In this document: piece by piece, positions 25,290 through 35,422 of the stretch
How the letters are laid out: each line of letters starts with the position of its first letter
Position numbering within the stretch: the stretch's first letter is position 1
Source: Trichosphaerium sp. ATCC 40318
Lineage: Eukaryota > Discosea > Flabellinia > Trichosidae
NCBI GenBank assembly: GCA_038496445.1
Contig: JALMLS010000027.1
Span: forward strand, 62,001 to 126,000
Direction of reading: 5' to 3'
Length of the DNA stretch: 64,000 nt
Made by a program: the position numbers and the translations under genes
The notes under the pieces: generated by a model
Databases searched by the model: none
The model's input: the letters and a program-made list of their open reading frames with translations, nothing else
What the model was told of the DNA's origin: nothing

Positions 25290-25800
25290 CTAAAACAGCT
25301 AGGTGGGAAGGATTTTTGGCAAGTTCCATCATAACAATTACAATTGTTATTAAATATGTACGAAAGTATTGACTTTTGGTCACTGTCGTTTTAGTTTTAC
25401 AGGGCTATCATAGAAAACAAAACTTACAGTGCTTTTTAGAACATACCTTGGCAGCGTTCCAAAACTTAGAGTCATAAGGGTTCACATAATTACAATTATG
25501 ATTGCACAATTTGTTTGTTATTTTTAACATGTTCTTATTTTGGTAATTTACAACATTAAGGCACTACTTGTAGCAATAAAAATAACAACCATCACGTATT
25601 AGATCAAACACGAGTTTTTATCAAAATAACCTTAAATTTCAGGGAAAAGTGGTTGGTATCAAAGACCACTTGTGATACTGGTTACAAGATGTTACAGCAA
25701 AATTAGTCAATGTCACGTTTCACTCTATGATATAAAAGTTATGCAGTAACCGGCAATAGCGTTTGGCAACTTCGTGCATTATTTTTAAGTTTTTAAGCTT
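25290..25800 (-). pseudogene. Decayed copy of intergenic spacer and unknown gene 3' exon
   Basis: Aligns with about 22900-23500. Shared runs include 'actacttgtagcaataaaaa', 'taacaaccatcacgt' and 'gcgtttggcaac'. Many small indels destroy the reading frame. The same order of pieces as in the CIA30/unknown-gene pair shows one segmental duplication, older than or independent of the 915-bp element. Confidence 0.6.
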
Positions 25801-26651
25801 ATGAGAGTGTTAATGCCTTCTCTATGCTTTCAATAACGTTTTTATATGCTTTTACGTGTATGCAGACAGTTGCAGCCTGTTGTTCCATTTAAAGGTAGAA
25901 AAAAAAATGTAACTGTATCAACTTTTTCCTACTTTCCTACCAACCCCTACCAAACAAGCGGTTTAAATGTTGTACAAAAGCGTGTTAAAAAATAAACAAT
26001 AAGAAGGTGTTAAACGTAAAATTACAATACTATTTACAGCATATAAAGTATGTGTTTAGGTATAAAAACGGTGTAAAAACGTGGTACACCAGTACTTTTA
26101 AGAAAAGTTAGCTTTTGAAGTGAACAGGAAATTACAGTTTTGCTTCTATTGAATCTGTATTGACAAAAAAAGATAAAACAGGTCTAAGAACTCGGATTTT
26201 TCTTACAACTGTCACACTGACACTCTTTCCTTTAAATGCGAATATGCCGTTACAAAAACGTATCAAAGCTATAAAAATATGTTGTTTTTACAATTTCGTT
26301 TTTTTACAAGTTATGTGATTTTTCGGTTTGTTTGACACTAAACTCACTTTTATCAATTTCGCATTGTAAACAGTATATTGCTCGATTAATGAGTTATACG
26401 CCAAAGGTCGTTGTCAAATATACCCGTTAATACTTGTTTAATACAGGGAAAACTACTGCTCGCTGTAGGACGTATAATACAGTTTAAAGCGCTAGGACGT
26501 ATGACATTTTAAAGCGCAAAACTTTGTGAATAACAAAAACTCTGGGGACTGCCGCTTAACTAAGCCGTGTACTGACTAATACTATGCCGTGTACTGCTCC
26601 CTTAAACACGAAATCTTCAAACATTTTTTTGTCAAATTTTTTTTTTGATAA
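25801..26651. other. Intergenic, no gene seen
   Basis: AT-rich with scattered homopolymers. No open frame longer than about 60 codons, no tRNA, and no repeat structure that I can recognise. Confidence 0.45.
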
Positions 26652-28952
26652 TTATTGTACAATTGCGCTTGCAATAAGCTTAAAAAGGTTGTCATATTGT
26701 GTCTTTAGCACTTTCAAGGCATGTGACATATCATCAAATGCATCAGGTTTTAAAGGGTTACAATTTGGTGCCACAACGTGGCAGACAACTGAGTCTTTAC
26801 CATCAACTTTGACTGGATATATACCACCAACACTACCAGTATTATACTCAGCTTTTGCTTTTTTGAAAGTGTCACTATCAATCCTATCAGCCATGAAACG
26901 ACTTAGACCCTTCTTCGGTTGTTTGAAACGCCTTCAATAAAATTGGATTAGACGGTTGTAAGATGCTTGATGTAACAATTACGTACCATGTAGATTCAAT
27001 AATAACAACCTGAGGTGTGAATTGTCGCATACAGGCATCAACAACAAGCTTGTCGTCATGTGAAGTCTCATCATTAAAATGTCGTTCATCAAGAAAAGTC
27101 ACATTTTTTTCTACTATTGTTTTTGGAAGTTGTCAGAGAGATGATGACATTAAGAAATTAAAATCACCACAAAAAGTAAATCGTACGTGATTCTGCTCTA
27201 TAACACCAATGCCTTTTGAATTCGTTATATGCCTTGGTGCCCGGTTTTTCAAGAAGAACCAAATTGATTATTTTGTTATTTTTTAGTGTTGATAAAAATT
27301 GCAATGCTGAGCGACAAGCTGTTTCAGCGCCAGCCTTTGGTTTTATGCCTCCAACCCTTTGAAAATGATATTAATAACTCAGTTACAAACAGACAATGAT
27401 GGTTTGATCTCACATACCTTGTACTAAGAGAAGGAAAAGCTATTGTGATAGTGCCATCATAACCAGGCTTTATTTTTAAAGGTAGTTTCTTTGTTGGTTT
27501 TGACACAACCTGGACTTTCTTATTATCTTGTGGCAGGCCATATAACTGAACAGATTGGATAGGCCCACTTTTCTTAGGAGGTGCGTTTTGAGGCTTTTTT
27601 AAAGGTTTTTTGGAAGGATACTTCCTCTTTATCTTTTTTGCTAGTTCACAGTTAGAGCAGTGATTTTCATTAAGTGTTTTGAGTTTTCTTCAGTTATAAC
27701 TTACGCACTACTGGCATCTCCTCATTTTCTTGTCCAGGCCAAGCTGTCCTTATTGCACAATGCTTTGGTTTTGGAATTGCGCTTGAAGTCGTAGATTTCT
27801 TTGGAACTAAATAAACTCATTAGCGTTGCAAATTTTTTTTTCTGTTATTTTCTTTCTTTTTTTCAAAGCTTGTCAAAGAACTTTTTGATATGTCGCTCTA
27901 AGTACCATATTGTTTAACCTTTGGATAAGAGGCCTTCTTGGTTAATCCAAGGGTAGGTTTAAGATGTCCGACGTTAACATCGACCTTTATAATTGGATCT
28001 GGAGCCTTTTTCTTTTTCGTAAAATCAGGTTTAGGCATCCAAGGAGCTTTCTGTTCTGTCTTAGGAAGCTTAAATATTTTTTTCTCTTCCTTTGCTTCAA
28101 TTTCATGCATTTGAAATGGTTTTGCTTGAGGCATTTCCTCGTCACTGTCATTGTCAACACCAAATGACATTTTAGCCTGGGGCATCTCTTCATCACTGTC
28201 AACATCGAAGGAGAGTTTAAACTGCTTTTTAACTTGAACTTGTTCCTCTTCGTAGTTTTCCTTCTTCCAAAAAAATTACATAAGCAAGTTTATCATAACG
28301 CTCCCAATGTTATGGATGTACCTCAAGCCATGGATGTGCGAATTGTTGAAAGTGAACAGGGTTCTTCCTAAAGGTGATACTTTAACGAGACATTGTTATA
28401 CTATGTATTCAAACGCACCTATAACATCCTTCGCCAAAACGACAAACCGGTTTTTTTGGTACCTTCCTTTTAACGCCAGAAAATTTTTTGACAGGTTTGA
28501 GAGGCGATAGCGACTCTTCCAGAGAGTCTTGGGATACTGGTGACGGCATATCGGGCACATTTGGTACGTATGACACGCTACACGGAAATTCTGACATAAA
28601 CAGCCTACAACAGAAACCGTTACAATGGGTTAGATAGTTTTAGCATACATACGTGAAGATGTCACCATTTTGTAGTGGCAATTTGTCTCCTTTGGTAATT
28701 GGCTTTATTACGCTTCCTCTCTTAATACCGGAAGGGTTTGAGCCCATCTATGAAGGGAAATACATAAGCACTTAGAAATTGGCGGGTGTATACCTGCTCT
28801 ATCCAAAGACTATCTCCTACGCGTGTTACGAGCACTTGACGTCTTGAACAGCGTTTATCCAACACTTTCTTTTTATCTCTACCAAAGTACTGTTCATCGC
28901 CATCCCTTATCTCCACGCGATCACCTGATGCAGTTGTAACAAAGAAGGACAT
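26652..28952 (-). CDS. APLF-like DNA repair factor: FHA, PBZ zinc finger, macro domain
   Basis: Multi-exon. The N-terminal FHA domain shows 'FGRDKKK', 'DKRCSRRQVLVTR' and, after an intron, 'MGSNPSGIKRGSV', the PNK/APLF/aprataxin-type FHA pattern. A PBZ poly(ADP-ribose)-binding finger follows: 'VCRFGEGCYR', then after an intron 'KNPVHFQQFAHPW' (C-x5-C-x6-H-x5-H). A linker has two 'SDEEMPQAK' repeats. Next come macro-domain pieces: 'TITIAFPSLSTR' plus 'GGIKPKAGAETACRSALQFL', and later 'VVCHVVAPNCNPLKPDAFDD' with 'YDNLFKLIA'. APLF brings XRCC4/XRCC1-linked repair to poly(ADP-ribosyl)ated breaks in the nucleus. The start could be 29012 instead, adding 20 residues. The stop could be 26582 if one more AAG-ended intron is used. 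Confidence 0.75.
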
Positions 28953-29340
28953 CAACGTATTAACAGAAGCGTTATAATGCCCAAGTAGCCTTTCGTCGCT
29001 GCCACGCAGCAACCTACAGCGTTTGAAAAAATTATAACTTATTGCCGCGAAAAAAAATTAACTGCTCGAAATTGTTGTCCCAAAAAACCTGTGTTCACAC
29101 TGTGACGTAAAACGGAACTCAACGAAGCAGTGAATTGAGCCACACTTATTTGCAGTACGTTTTTACCAACGCATACCTACCATAAGATATGTGGCGTAAC
29201 TGTACAAATAACGGCGTATCAATTGTAAAGGTGACGTTATATTAGCGATTTACAATCACGTGACTAATATCGAGTCCAATTTTGTTTTTTGCATTGCTTT
29301 AATCGCGCTATCGTTGATAGTGTCTAGTGATCACTGCACT
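28953..29340. other. Intergenic spacer with a CACGTG box
   Basis: Upstream region of the APLF-like gene. A CACGTG lies at 29257-29262. No other gene or RNA seen. Confidence 0.4.
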
Positions 29341-29434
29341 TTACAACAGCCCTAAGTTGTCCAGAGACGTTTTCTTGAGAGATAATATCAAAGTGAATGA
29401 GCTTGGACGTCTTTTGGGTGAGACTAGTAGCCAT

Positions 29435-29873
29435 CTAGACGAGCTCTTATTAGTAAAACGAAGCTGACGAAAAAAAACTAAACGACCAACATACTTGAAC
29501 GTTTACTTTAGGCTCCTTCGTGCTCCACGCATTATCAATTCTAACACGGAATACTCTGTTGCGATCACTAGCAGACCTGAACGCAATATCGGCTTGGCAA
29601 CCGCTTTTAAATCCTACAAAACACGTGAGGATAGCTCAATACCTCGAGAACATAATAAAAAAAAGTAGTTTAAGAAAAAAACGTACCAACGCTCTTCATG
29701 GATACTATAATCTGTTTGCCAGGCTCTATATTAGTTGGCTCCTCATACCATCTACCTTGCGTAGAATGCTTTGATTGTACTACAAGATTAGACGTAGCGT
29801 CGTTGATAAACTGCACCACAAAGCTGCGCTTTGCTTTTCCACATTCTTCTTGGATGCTTTCGATGGATGCCAT
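29435..29873 (-). CDS. Small beta-sandwich protein, aegerolysin-like
   Basis: Two or three exons. The first (from ATG 29873) encodes 'SFVVQFINDATSNLVVQSKH', 'STQGRWYEEPTNIEPGKQII', the second 'GFKSGCQADIAFRS' and 'VFRVRIDNAWSTKEPKVNV'. The pattern of alternating strands with N-x-T, G-[KR]-W-Y-x2-P, I-x-P-G and S-G-x-x-A resembles aegerolysins and similar small membrane-binding beta-sandwich proteins. Similarity is by pattern only. The 3' end is uncertain: stop at 29435-29437, or at 29341-29343 in another frame of the last exon. There is no signal peptide. Confidence 0.45.
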
Positions 29874-30065
29874 TTTTATCGTGGGTTGTTTTTAGCAAAT
29901 TACGCTTACGTGATTCACAAAAATACTACAAAAAGCCGATGATGTCACTGCCCGCAGTGTCCCTTAGCATTTAGCACTCATTTTCGCGCAAAAAATCCGA
30001 GTCGTTAACTTTTAAGTCGTGATTAAGTAGGCCTGGTGAGTTATTTCGGAGTGCTGTAGCCCAAC

Positions 30066-33000
30066 ATGTCCAAAAGCGTGCCCAGCATACAGCTCAATCT
30101 TCCAGTGCCTAAGAGTAAACCTTCTAAGCGAAGTGCAGCGTCGATACGGGGACTGTCCGTCAGTACTGGTGCTGGTACAAAAAGAAAAAGTCCTCCAACG
30201 AGTCTTTTTATTAACGTACGCGTTAGTGTCATGGCACTTGTACGCTATATCAAGTTTCGTACCCAAGCTAGTAGTTGATCGCTTTCTCTCATCAAAACCA
30301 AAATTAATGCGTAAAAAGAGTTCTCTACGCGTTTTGGACAATGCAGATATGGTACATTTTAATTTTATCGCTTCGGCTAAATTATTCATCATAGACAGGT
30401 GTAGAAGAGTTTCCAGGCGCTATATTGATGGTTGACATCAGTGGTAGGTTCCTACTTGCTTATTTCGGTCGATAATAAAACACACAAAAACTGTCCAGTC
30501 GACTAATCTTTTACAACAGGTTTTACATCGTTGAACGAGAGATTTGCGAAGCTAGGCGCAGCAGGTATAGAGAAAGTTACAAAACACATCAACGGTTACT
30601 TCACACAACTCATTGAATGCATCACCAGCCACGGAGGTGATGTTCTGAAGGTACGTTACAACGAAAACCGCTTCAGCGACGATGACTGACGTTTATTACT
30701 AGTTTGCTGGAGACGCCTTGATTGTATCTTTTGGCTCACCATCAAATCAAAAAGACAGCCTTGAAACTCTAACAATACGTGCTATTCAATGCGGTACAGG
30801 TGAGGAGCATATTGAAACAAAAAGTAGCTTGCTAAAGCTGTTCTTAGACATACAAACTAATCTTCGCGAATATATGGCTGATGGGATTCAGTTAACTCTC
30901 CATATTGCTATAGGCGCAGGAAAATTGACAACATTGCACGTAGTACGTTAATAACAGAAATCTGTCAAGAAACCTTTGGTTTTGTTTTGTTTTTCATAGT
31001 GTTTTTTTTATCATGCGTCTAAAATGTTTTAGGGTGGCATTGACGGTCGCTGGGAGTTTTTTCCAACAGGGGAAGTTTTCGGGCAATTACATGACGCTCT
31101 TGATAAGAGTAAGTCTGGTGAGGTTGTAGTTTCAGCTGCAGCATGGGATATAATAAAAGAGTACTCAAAAGCAGAAGAAGATGATGGAGATTGGCGTTTA
31201 TTTAGTGTGGACAAATCAGTGCCAATGTACTCGATATCATTGTCGCCTTTATGTATATAATTAATTACCCTTTAGAGAACCACTTACAGTAGACCTTGTC
31301 GGTGACTTACAAGCATTAGAGATGAGTCTAAGACCTTACATTGGAAAAGGTATTAGATTCGCGTTTGTTTTGTTTAAATGCATTTCTGATGGAAATTATT
31401 AAGGTGTGTTGGCTCGTGTGGATGCTGGACAAGCAGACTGGCTTGCTGAGTTTCGACCTGTAACGGTTGTATTTGTAAATTACAAAGGGTTGACATGTGA
31501 AGGTAGTTAGAAAAGTGTTTTATCGTAATACATTCTGTTTCTAATATTAACTGTTTAGGAACTGTTGACTACGATAAAATAAACTCTGTCCTTCAAGCTG
31601 ATCAGAAGATACTCTTCAGTGCCGAAGGATTTTTACGTCAGTTCCTTGTTGATGATAAAGGTAAACTTCCAGTTCCTTGTTATTAATTTCAATTAACTTG
31701 CTTTCATAGGTTGTACTCTAATTGCTGTCTTTGGTGTTCCGCCATATTCTCATCAAGAAGATCCTCAAAGAGGTATTACAGCTGCTTTAAAAATTAGAGA
31801 GAGCGCCAGAGAGCTTGAGCTCGACTGTGCTATTGGAGTGACGTGAGTACTAATTTTTTTTTTGGTTTGCTTACTTTTTTATAAGTACTGGTAATTGCTT
31901 CTGTGGTGCTGTAGGATCAAGAGCACGACAGGAGTATGCTGTTGTTGGAGGTAAGTTATATTGTATTGTTTTATATATGTTGAACGTTTGTAGATACTGT
32001 TAATTTATCTGCACGCCTTATGGTAGCTGCTGGCATGGGTACGCTTTCTAGTTGTTGTACCTTTCTTACTTAAGCTCTCAAGGTAATATTTTATGCGATG
32101 AAACTACGTACATGGAATCTAAAGCTAGGTTTGAATTCAACTCACTGGATCCTATTAAAGTTAAGGTACGCAAAATTGTGACGGTGCAAGCAAATAATAT
32201 TTCTAAAAAAGGGAAAAGCGGATAAAATCAATATATTTTCACCTTTGAACTACAAACCTCTTGCGGAAGAGGGTGACTTATTGAGTGCTGCTGGTCCAAT
32301 TGTAGGGCGCGCAAGAGAGTTTCACGAATTATGTGAGGCATTATTATGCCTTGGAGAGTATCCAGCATCAGCCACACTCTGTTGGGTATGTTTTTTGGTT
32401 ATGTTGTTTTTTAATGATAGTACAGGGAGAAGCAGGTATAGGTAAGAGCACCATGGCGATTGAGTTTTTCCGAGTTGCCAATAAAAAGCATGAAGGTATT
32501 GTAATGATCGTGTAGCCCTGTGTAGGTAATAGAGTGCTAGGAAATGCTTATTATGGCATTGGTGATTATATTGATAAATCGACACCTTTTCGAAGTATTT
32601 TCCATATTCTAAACAGGTGTTTGGGTCTTAAATCTAGATCAGAAGAAGAAGAAGTTATACAAGAGAATAATAAAATAATTAAAAGTCTTGTAGATAAATT
32701 AGAGGGAGGGAAAGAAAAAGCATTCGTAAGTGTACACTTCACACTTTTTTTTTTCTTTTTTTTTTGCCCTTTTTAGCCTATGTTAACTCTTTCGTAGGTT
32801 GCCGATAATTTGGGATTTTTGAACGATATTTTACCTGTACAATTTTCTAAACCAAAGGCAGAAGGTTCGTCCTGGATCATGGCAATGTTCAAACTGTAAA
32901 AACGAAAAATTGTTCGGCTCACTGAAGTTTTAGCAAAGGATGACGATGTATTGATCACTCATGCAGTTGATATATTGGTTGTTCTACTTAGTTATATAGC

Positions 33001-34563
33001 AGATAACGAACATCCTATAATAATTGTAGTGGATGATGCACAGTGGTATGCGTGAAAAAACAAACAAAAAAAAAACCAGCTGTTCTATTCTTAACTATTC
33101 TTTCAGGTTGGATGAAGCCTCTTGGCAACTTTTTGCAAAAATTATGGATAAAGGACCAAATTGTATATATTTTATGATTGTATCTCGGGCTGTTAAGCCA
33201 GATAAGATGCCACAATATTGGGTAAGCAAACATACATTTCTTACCATCAGTTTTTCTTTTGATGAAGATTTTGTTATTAACATGTTTCTTTCATTTGTAG
33301 ATTGATTTCAAGACTTGCTCTCGTACTACAGATATGATACTAGGCGGGTTAAATAATGAAGATATTCTTGATATGATTAAACAACAGTATGAGATAGATT
33401 TTGTACCTCCTGAGGTTGCAAAAATGATCACTAAAAAAGCTGGTGGAAATCCGTTGTTTGCAAAAGAAGTTGTTACTTTTATGGTCGATGGTGGACATAT
33501 AACTATCGAAGGTGGTGTTTGTAATATAGCAGCAACAGGTGTAGATAATTTAAGCATACCTGCAAGTCTGGAAGGTGTCATAAGATCAAGGTAACAAACA
33601 ATCTACCAAGGAAAACTAGTTCCGCAACTAACTTTTCTTCAAATTAGGTTTGATAGGCTACATGCAAGCCAACAACTCATTCTTAAAGTGGTATCATGCT
33701 ACGGTATGAAAGTCACAGTACGTAACATGCATATACCCTTTTGATAACTCGCATGCACTTTGGCAAGTGTTTTAATAGCCAATTTTTTTTATTCTCATTG
33801 CTTGTATAAACTTTAGATTTCTTCTTACATTTTTAATTGAATAACCTTTTGGTTTGTTCCATATTTTTGGTGTTTATTGTTTGTGTTTCTTTAGGTTGGT
33901 GACATTAATAGTGTTTATCCAAAAACATCATTAAAAGGAAATTTAACAGATCAGATAGAAGATCTTCATACACAAGGCGTTTTACATAATCAAGATGTTG
34001 TAGCTGAACGTAGTGTATCTTTTGTATCTTTACTATTCAAAGACGTTGCTTATAAACTCATGACTGGCACACAACGAAAATCATTGCATTTATCAATAGC
34101 AGAGTACCAAGAGAAACAAGTCAAGGTTAGTAAAAAAAGAGTTTTAAAGGAGCATCCAACTTTTTTTTCGAAGTTTCAACATTTGCCTTTGAGATGCGTT
34201 TTTCCGTGCGCTCGCACCATCGTTGATGTTAATCACATGCAGTACCCTCTGTAGTGTAATGGCAAATCACGCTTGGTTGTAGCCCGAGAAATGGTGGTTC
34301 GATTCCATCCGGAGGGATTTCTTTTTTTTCTTTTTTTTTCTGTTTTTTTTATTGTTAGTTTAATTTCTTGGTTTTAGAATGAGAGTACAAGTGGTGCTCT
34401 TGTTGATGGTCAATATAGAGATATAATATATCATTATAAACATGCAGACAAGCCAGAAAAAGTTACTGAATACCAAAAGAAGTTAAAAGCACGTGTCAGG
34501 TGGAGACGTATTTCTTTGGTGATGAAGAATACTTTCTCGCTAATGCGAGCTATTTCGAAGTAA
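30066..34563 (+). CDS. Soluble-type adenylyl cyclase: two class III cyclase domains plus AAA/NACHT-like ATPase
   Basis: About 20 exons. Cyclase domain 1 has 'ILMVDISGFTSLNERF' and 'GGDVLKFAGDALIVSF', with both metal-binding Asp residues. Domain 2 starts 'FRPVTVVFVNYKGL', where Asn/Tyr replace the usual Asp. It keeps 'GNCFCGAVGSRARQEYAVVG' and 'DTVNLSARL', so catalysis would use the paired dimer as in ADCY10. An ATPase module follows with Walker A 'GEAGIGKST' and Walker B 'IIIVVDDAQW'. The protein makes cAMP; soluble cyclases respond to bicarbonate and calcium, inferred here from the family only. An in-frame TAA at 32897-32899 disappears if a GTTCGT intron ending TTTTAG is spliced. The C-terminus near 34500-34563 is unclear and shorter than in animals. 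Confidence 0.8.
34245..34317 (+). tRNA. tRNA-Tyr (GUA), nested in an intron
   Basis: A 73-base cloverleaf: acceptor CCCTCTG/CGGAGGG (7 pairs, one G-U), D stem GTG/CAC, anticodon stem CTTGG/CCGAG with loop TTGTAGC (anticodon GUA), and T arm GGTGG-TTCGATT-CCATC. The discriminator is A. The C1-G72 pair and A73 are tyrosine identity elements in eukaryotes and archaea. A long T run follows at once, as a Pol III stop. It lies inside an intron (about 34125-34377) of the adenylyl cyclase gene on the same strand. It has no intron of its own, which is unusual for a eukaryotic tRNA-Tyr. Confidence 0.85.
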
Positions 34564-34754
34564 AGAAAAAAAAGAAAAATAATAAAATATTTAAACTCTC
34601 GCTTCGCGTGACACAGCATGCTGAGCAACAAACAACATAGTAAGCACACTATTTTATGGTGTTATATGCAGCTACATACTTACAAGAAGAGTAAATACAG
34701 CTGAAGAAATACAACAGCAGTTATGTGGTTGAAAGTGGTCTGAGTTTACTTTAA

Positions 34755-35006
34755 CTAGTTTACAGTACAGTCTGAACATATCTTCTCGTACTTACAAGCT
34801 TTTATTGATGCCATCCAAACCAAAGAGTCTCTACAACCAGCAGCTTTGAGGCATTGCATCTCTGTATGCCAGCAAGGGCAGAATGAAGGCTTTTTTGCGC
34901 ATTCGGCTAGTTTTTCGACGCATTTAGCTGCTTGTTTGTTGTCACAAGTTGCTGCGAATGCAATAGCTATTAGAGCGCACGCAAGAATTATAAGAGAGGT
35001 GTTCAT
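34755..35006 (-). CDS. Small secreted cysteine-rich protein
   Basis: Single-exon frame of 83 residues. It starts with a signal peptide (MNTSLIILACALIAIAFAA) followed by a mature part with ten Cys. The patterns 'CPCWHTEMQCLKAAGC' and 'CKYEKICSDC' suggest a disulfide-linked fold. I do not recognise the family. It is tail-to-tail with the cyclase gene. Confidence 0.6.
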   Translation of the reverse strand: MNTSLIILACALIAIAFAATCDNKQAAKCVEKLAECAKKPSFCPCWHTEMQCLKAAGCRDSLVWMASIKACKYEKICSDCTVN

Positions 35007-35422
35007 TGTTGTTGCCTAAGTTGAACTACTTGAACTTCTATTTTTGGAAAGAAATTGCTAAGTAACTTTCTACAACTCAACTTCCAAAAGTAACCAGCCA
35101 TATTAAGAACGAAAAATAGTTCTGCGACAAGCTTAAGTTTTGCTGGTGACAGCCGGCAGTCGTACAAAGCTTGTGGAAGGATCTAATTGAAAAAAATGAT
35201 AAAATAAAAATAGTGATTGTTTTCAATCTTGCTACCTATGTGAGCGTGTACCACTTAAATTTTTCCATACTGCAAATAAATAAAAGCTGTATAGTAGCAT
35301 GGGTAACAAGTTTCATATATGTATGGCACAGGATCACTCTTGAAAGATCATCACTTACTGAGCAGTTCTGAGACTTTTTTTGAATCAACAAAAAATTTAT
35401 GAATACAAAATCTCTTTTTGGA
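35007..35422. other. Intergenic, no gene seen
   Basis: Spacer between the start of the Cys-rich gene and the end of SMC6. AT-rich, no gene or RNA recognised. Confidence 0.45.

Noticed and set aside
32897-32899. Stop codon reassignment (UAA as sense)
   Set aside because: All three stop codons end well-supported genes in the window, and an intron removes this TAA in frame.
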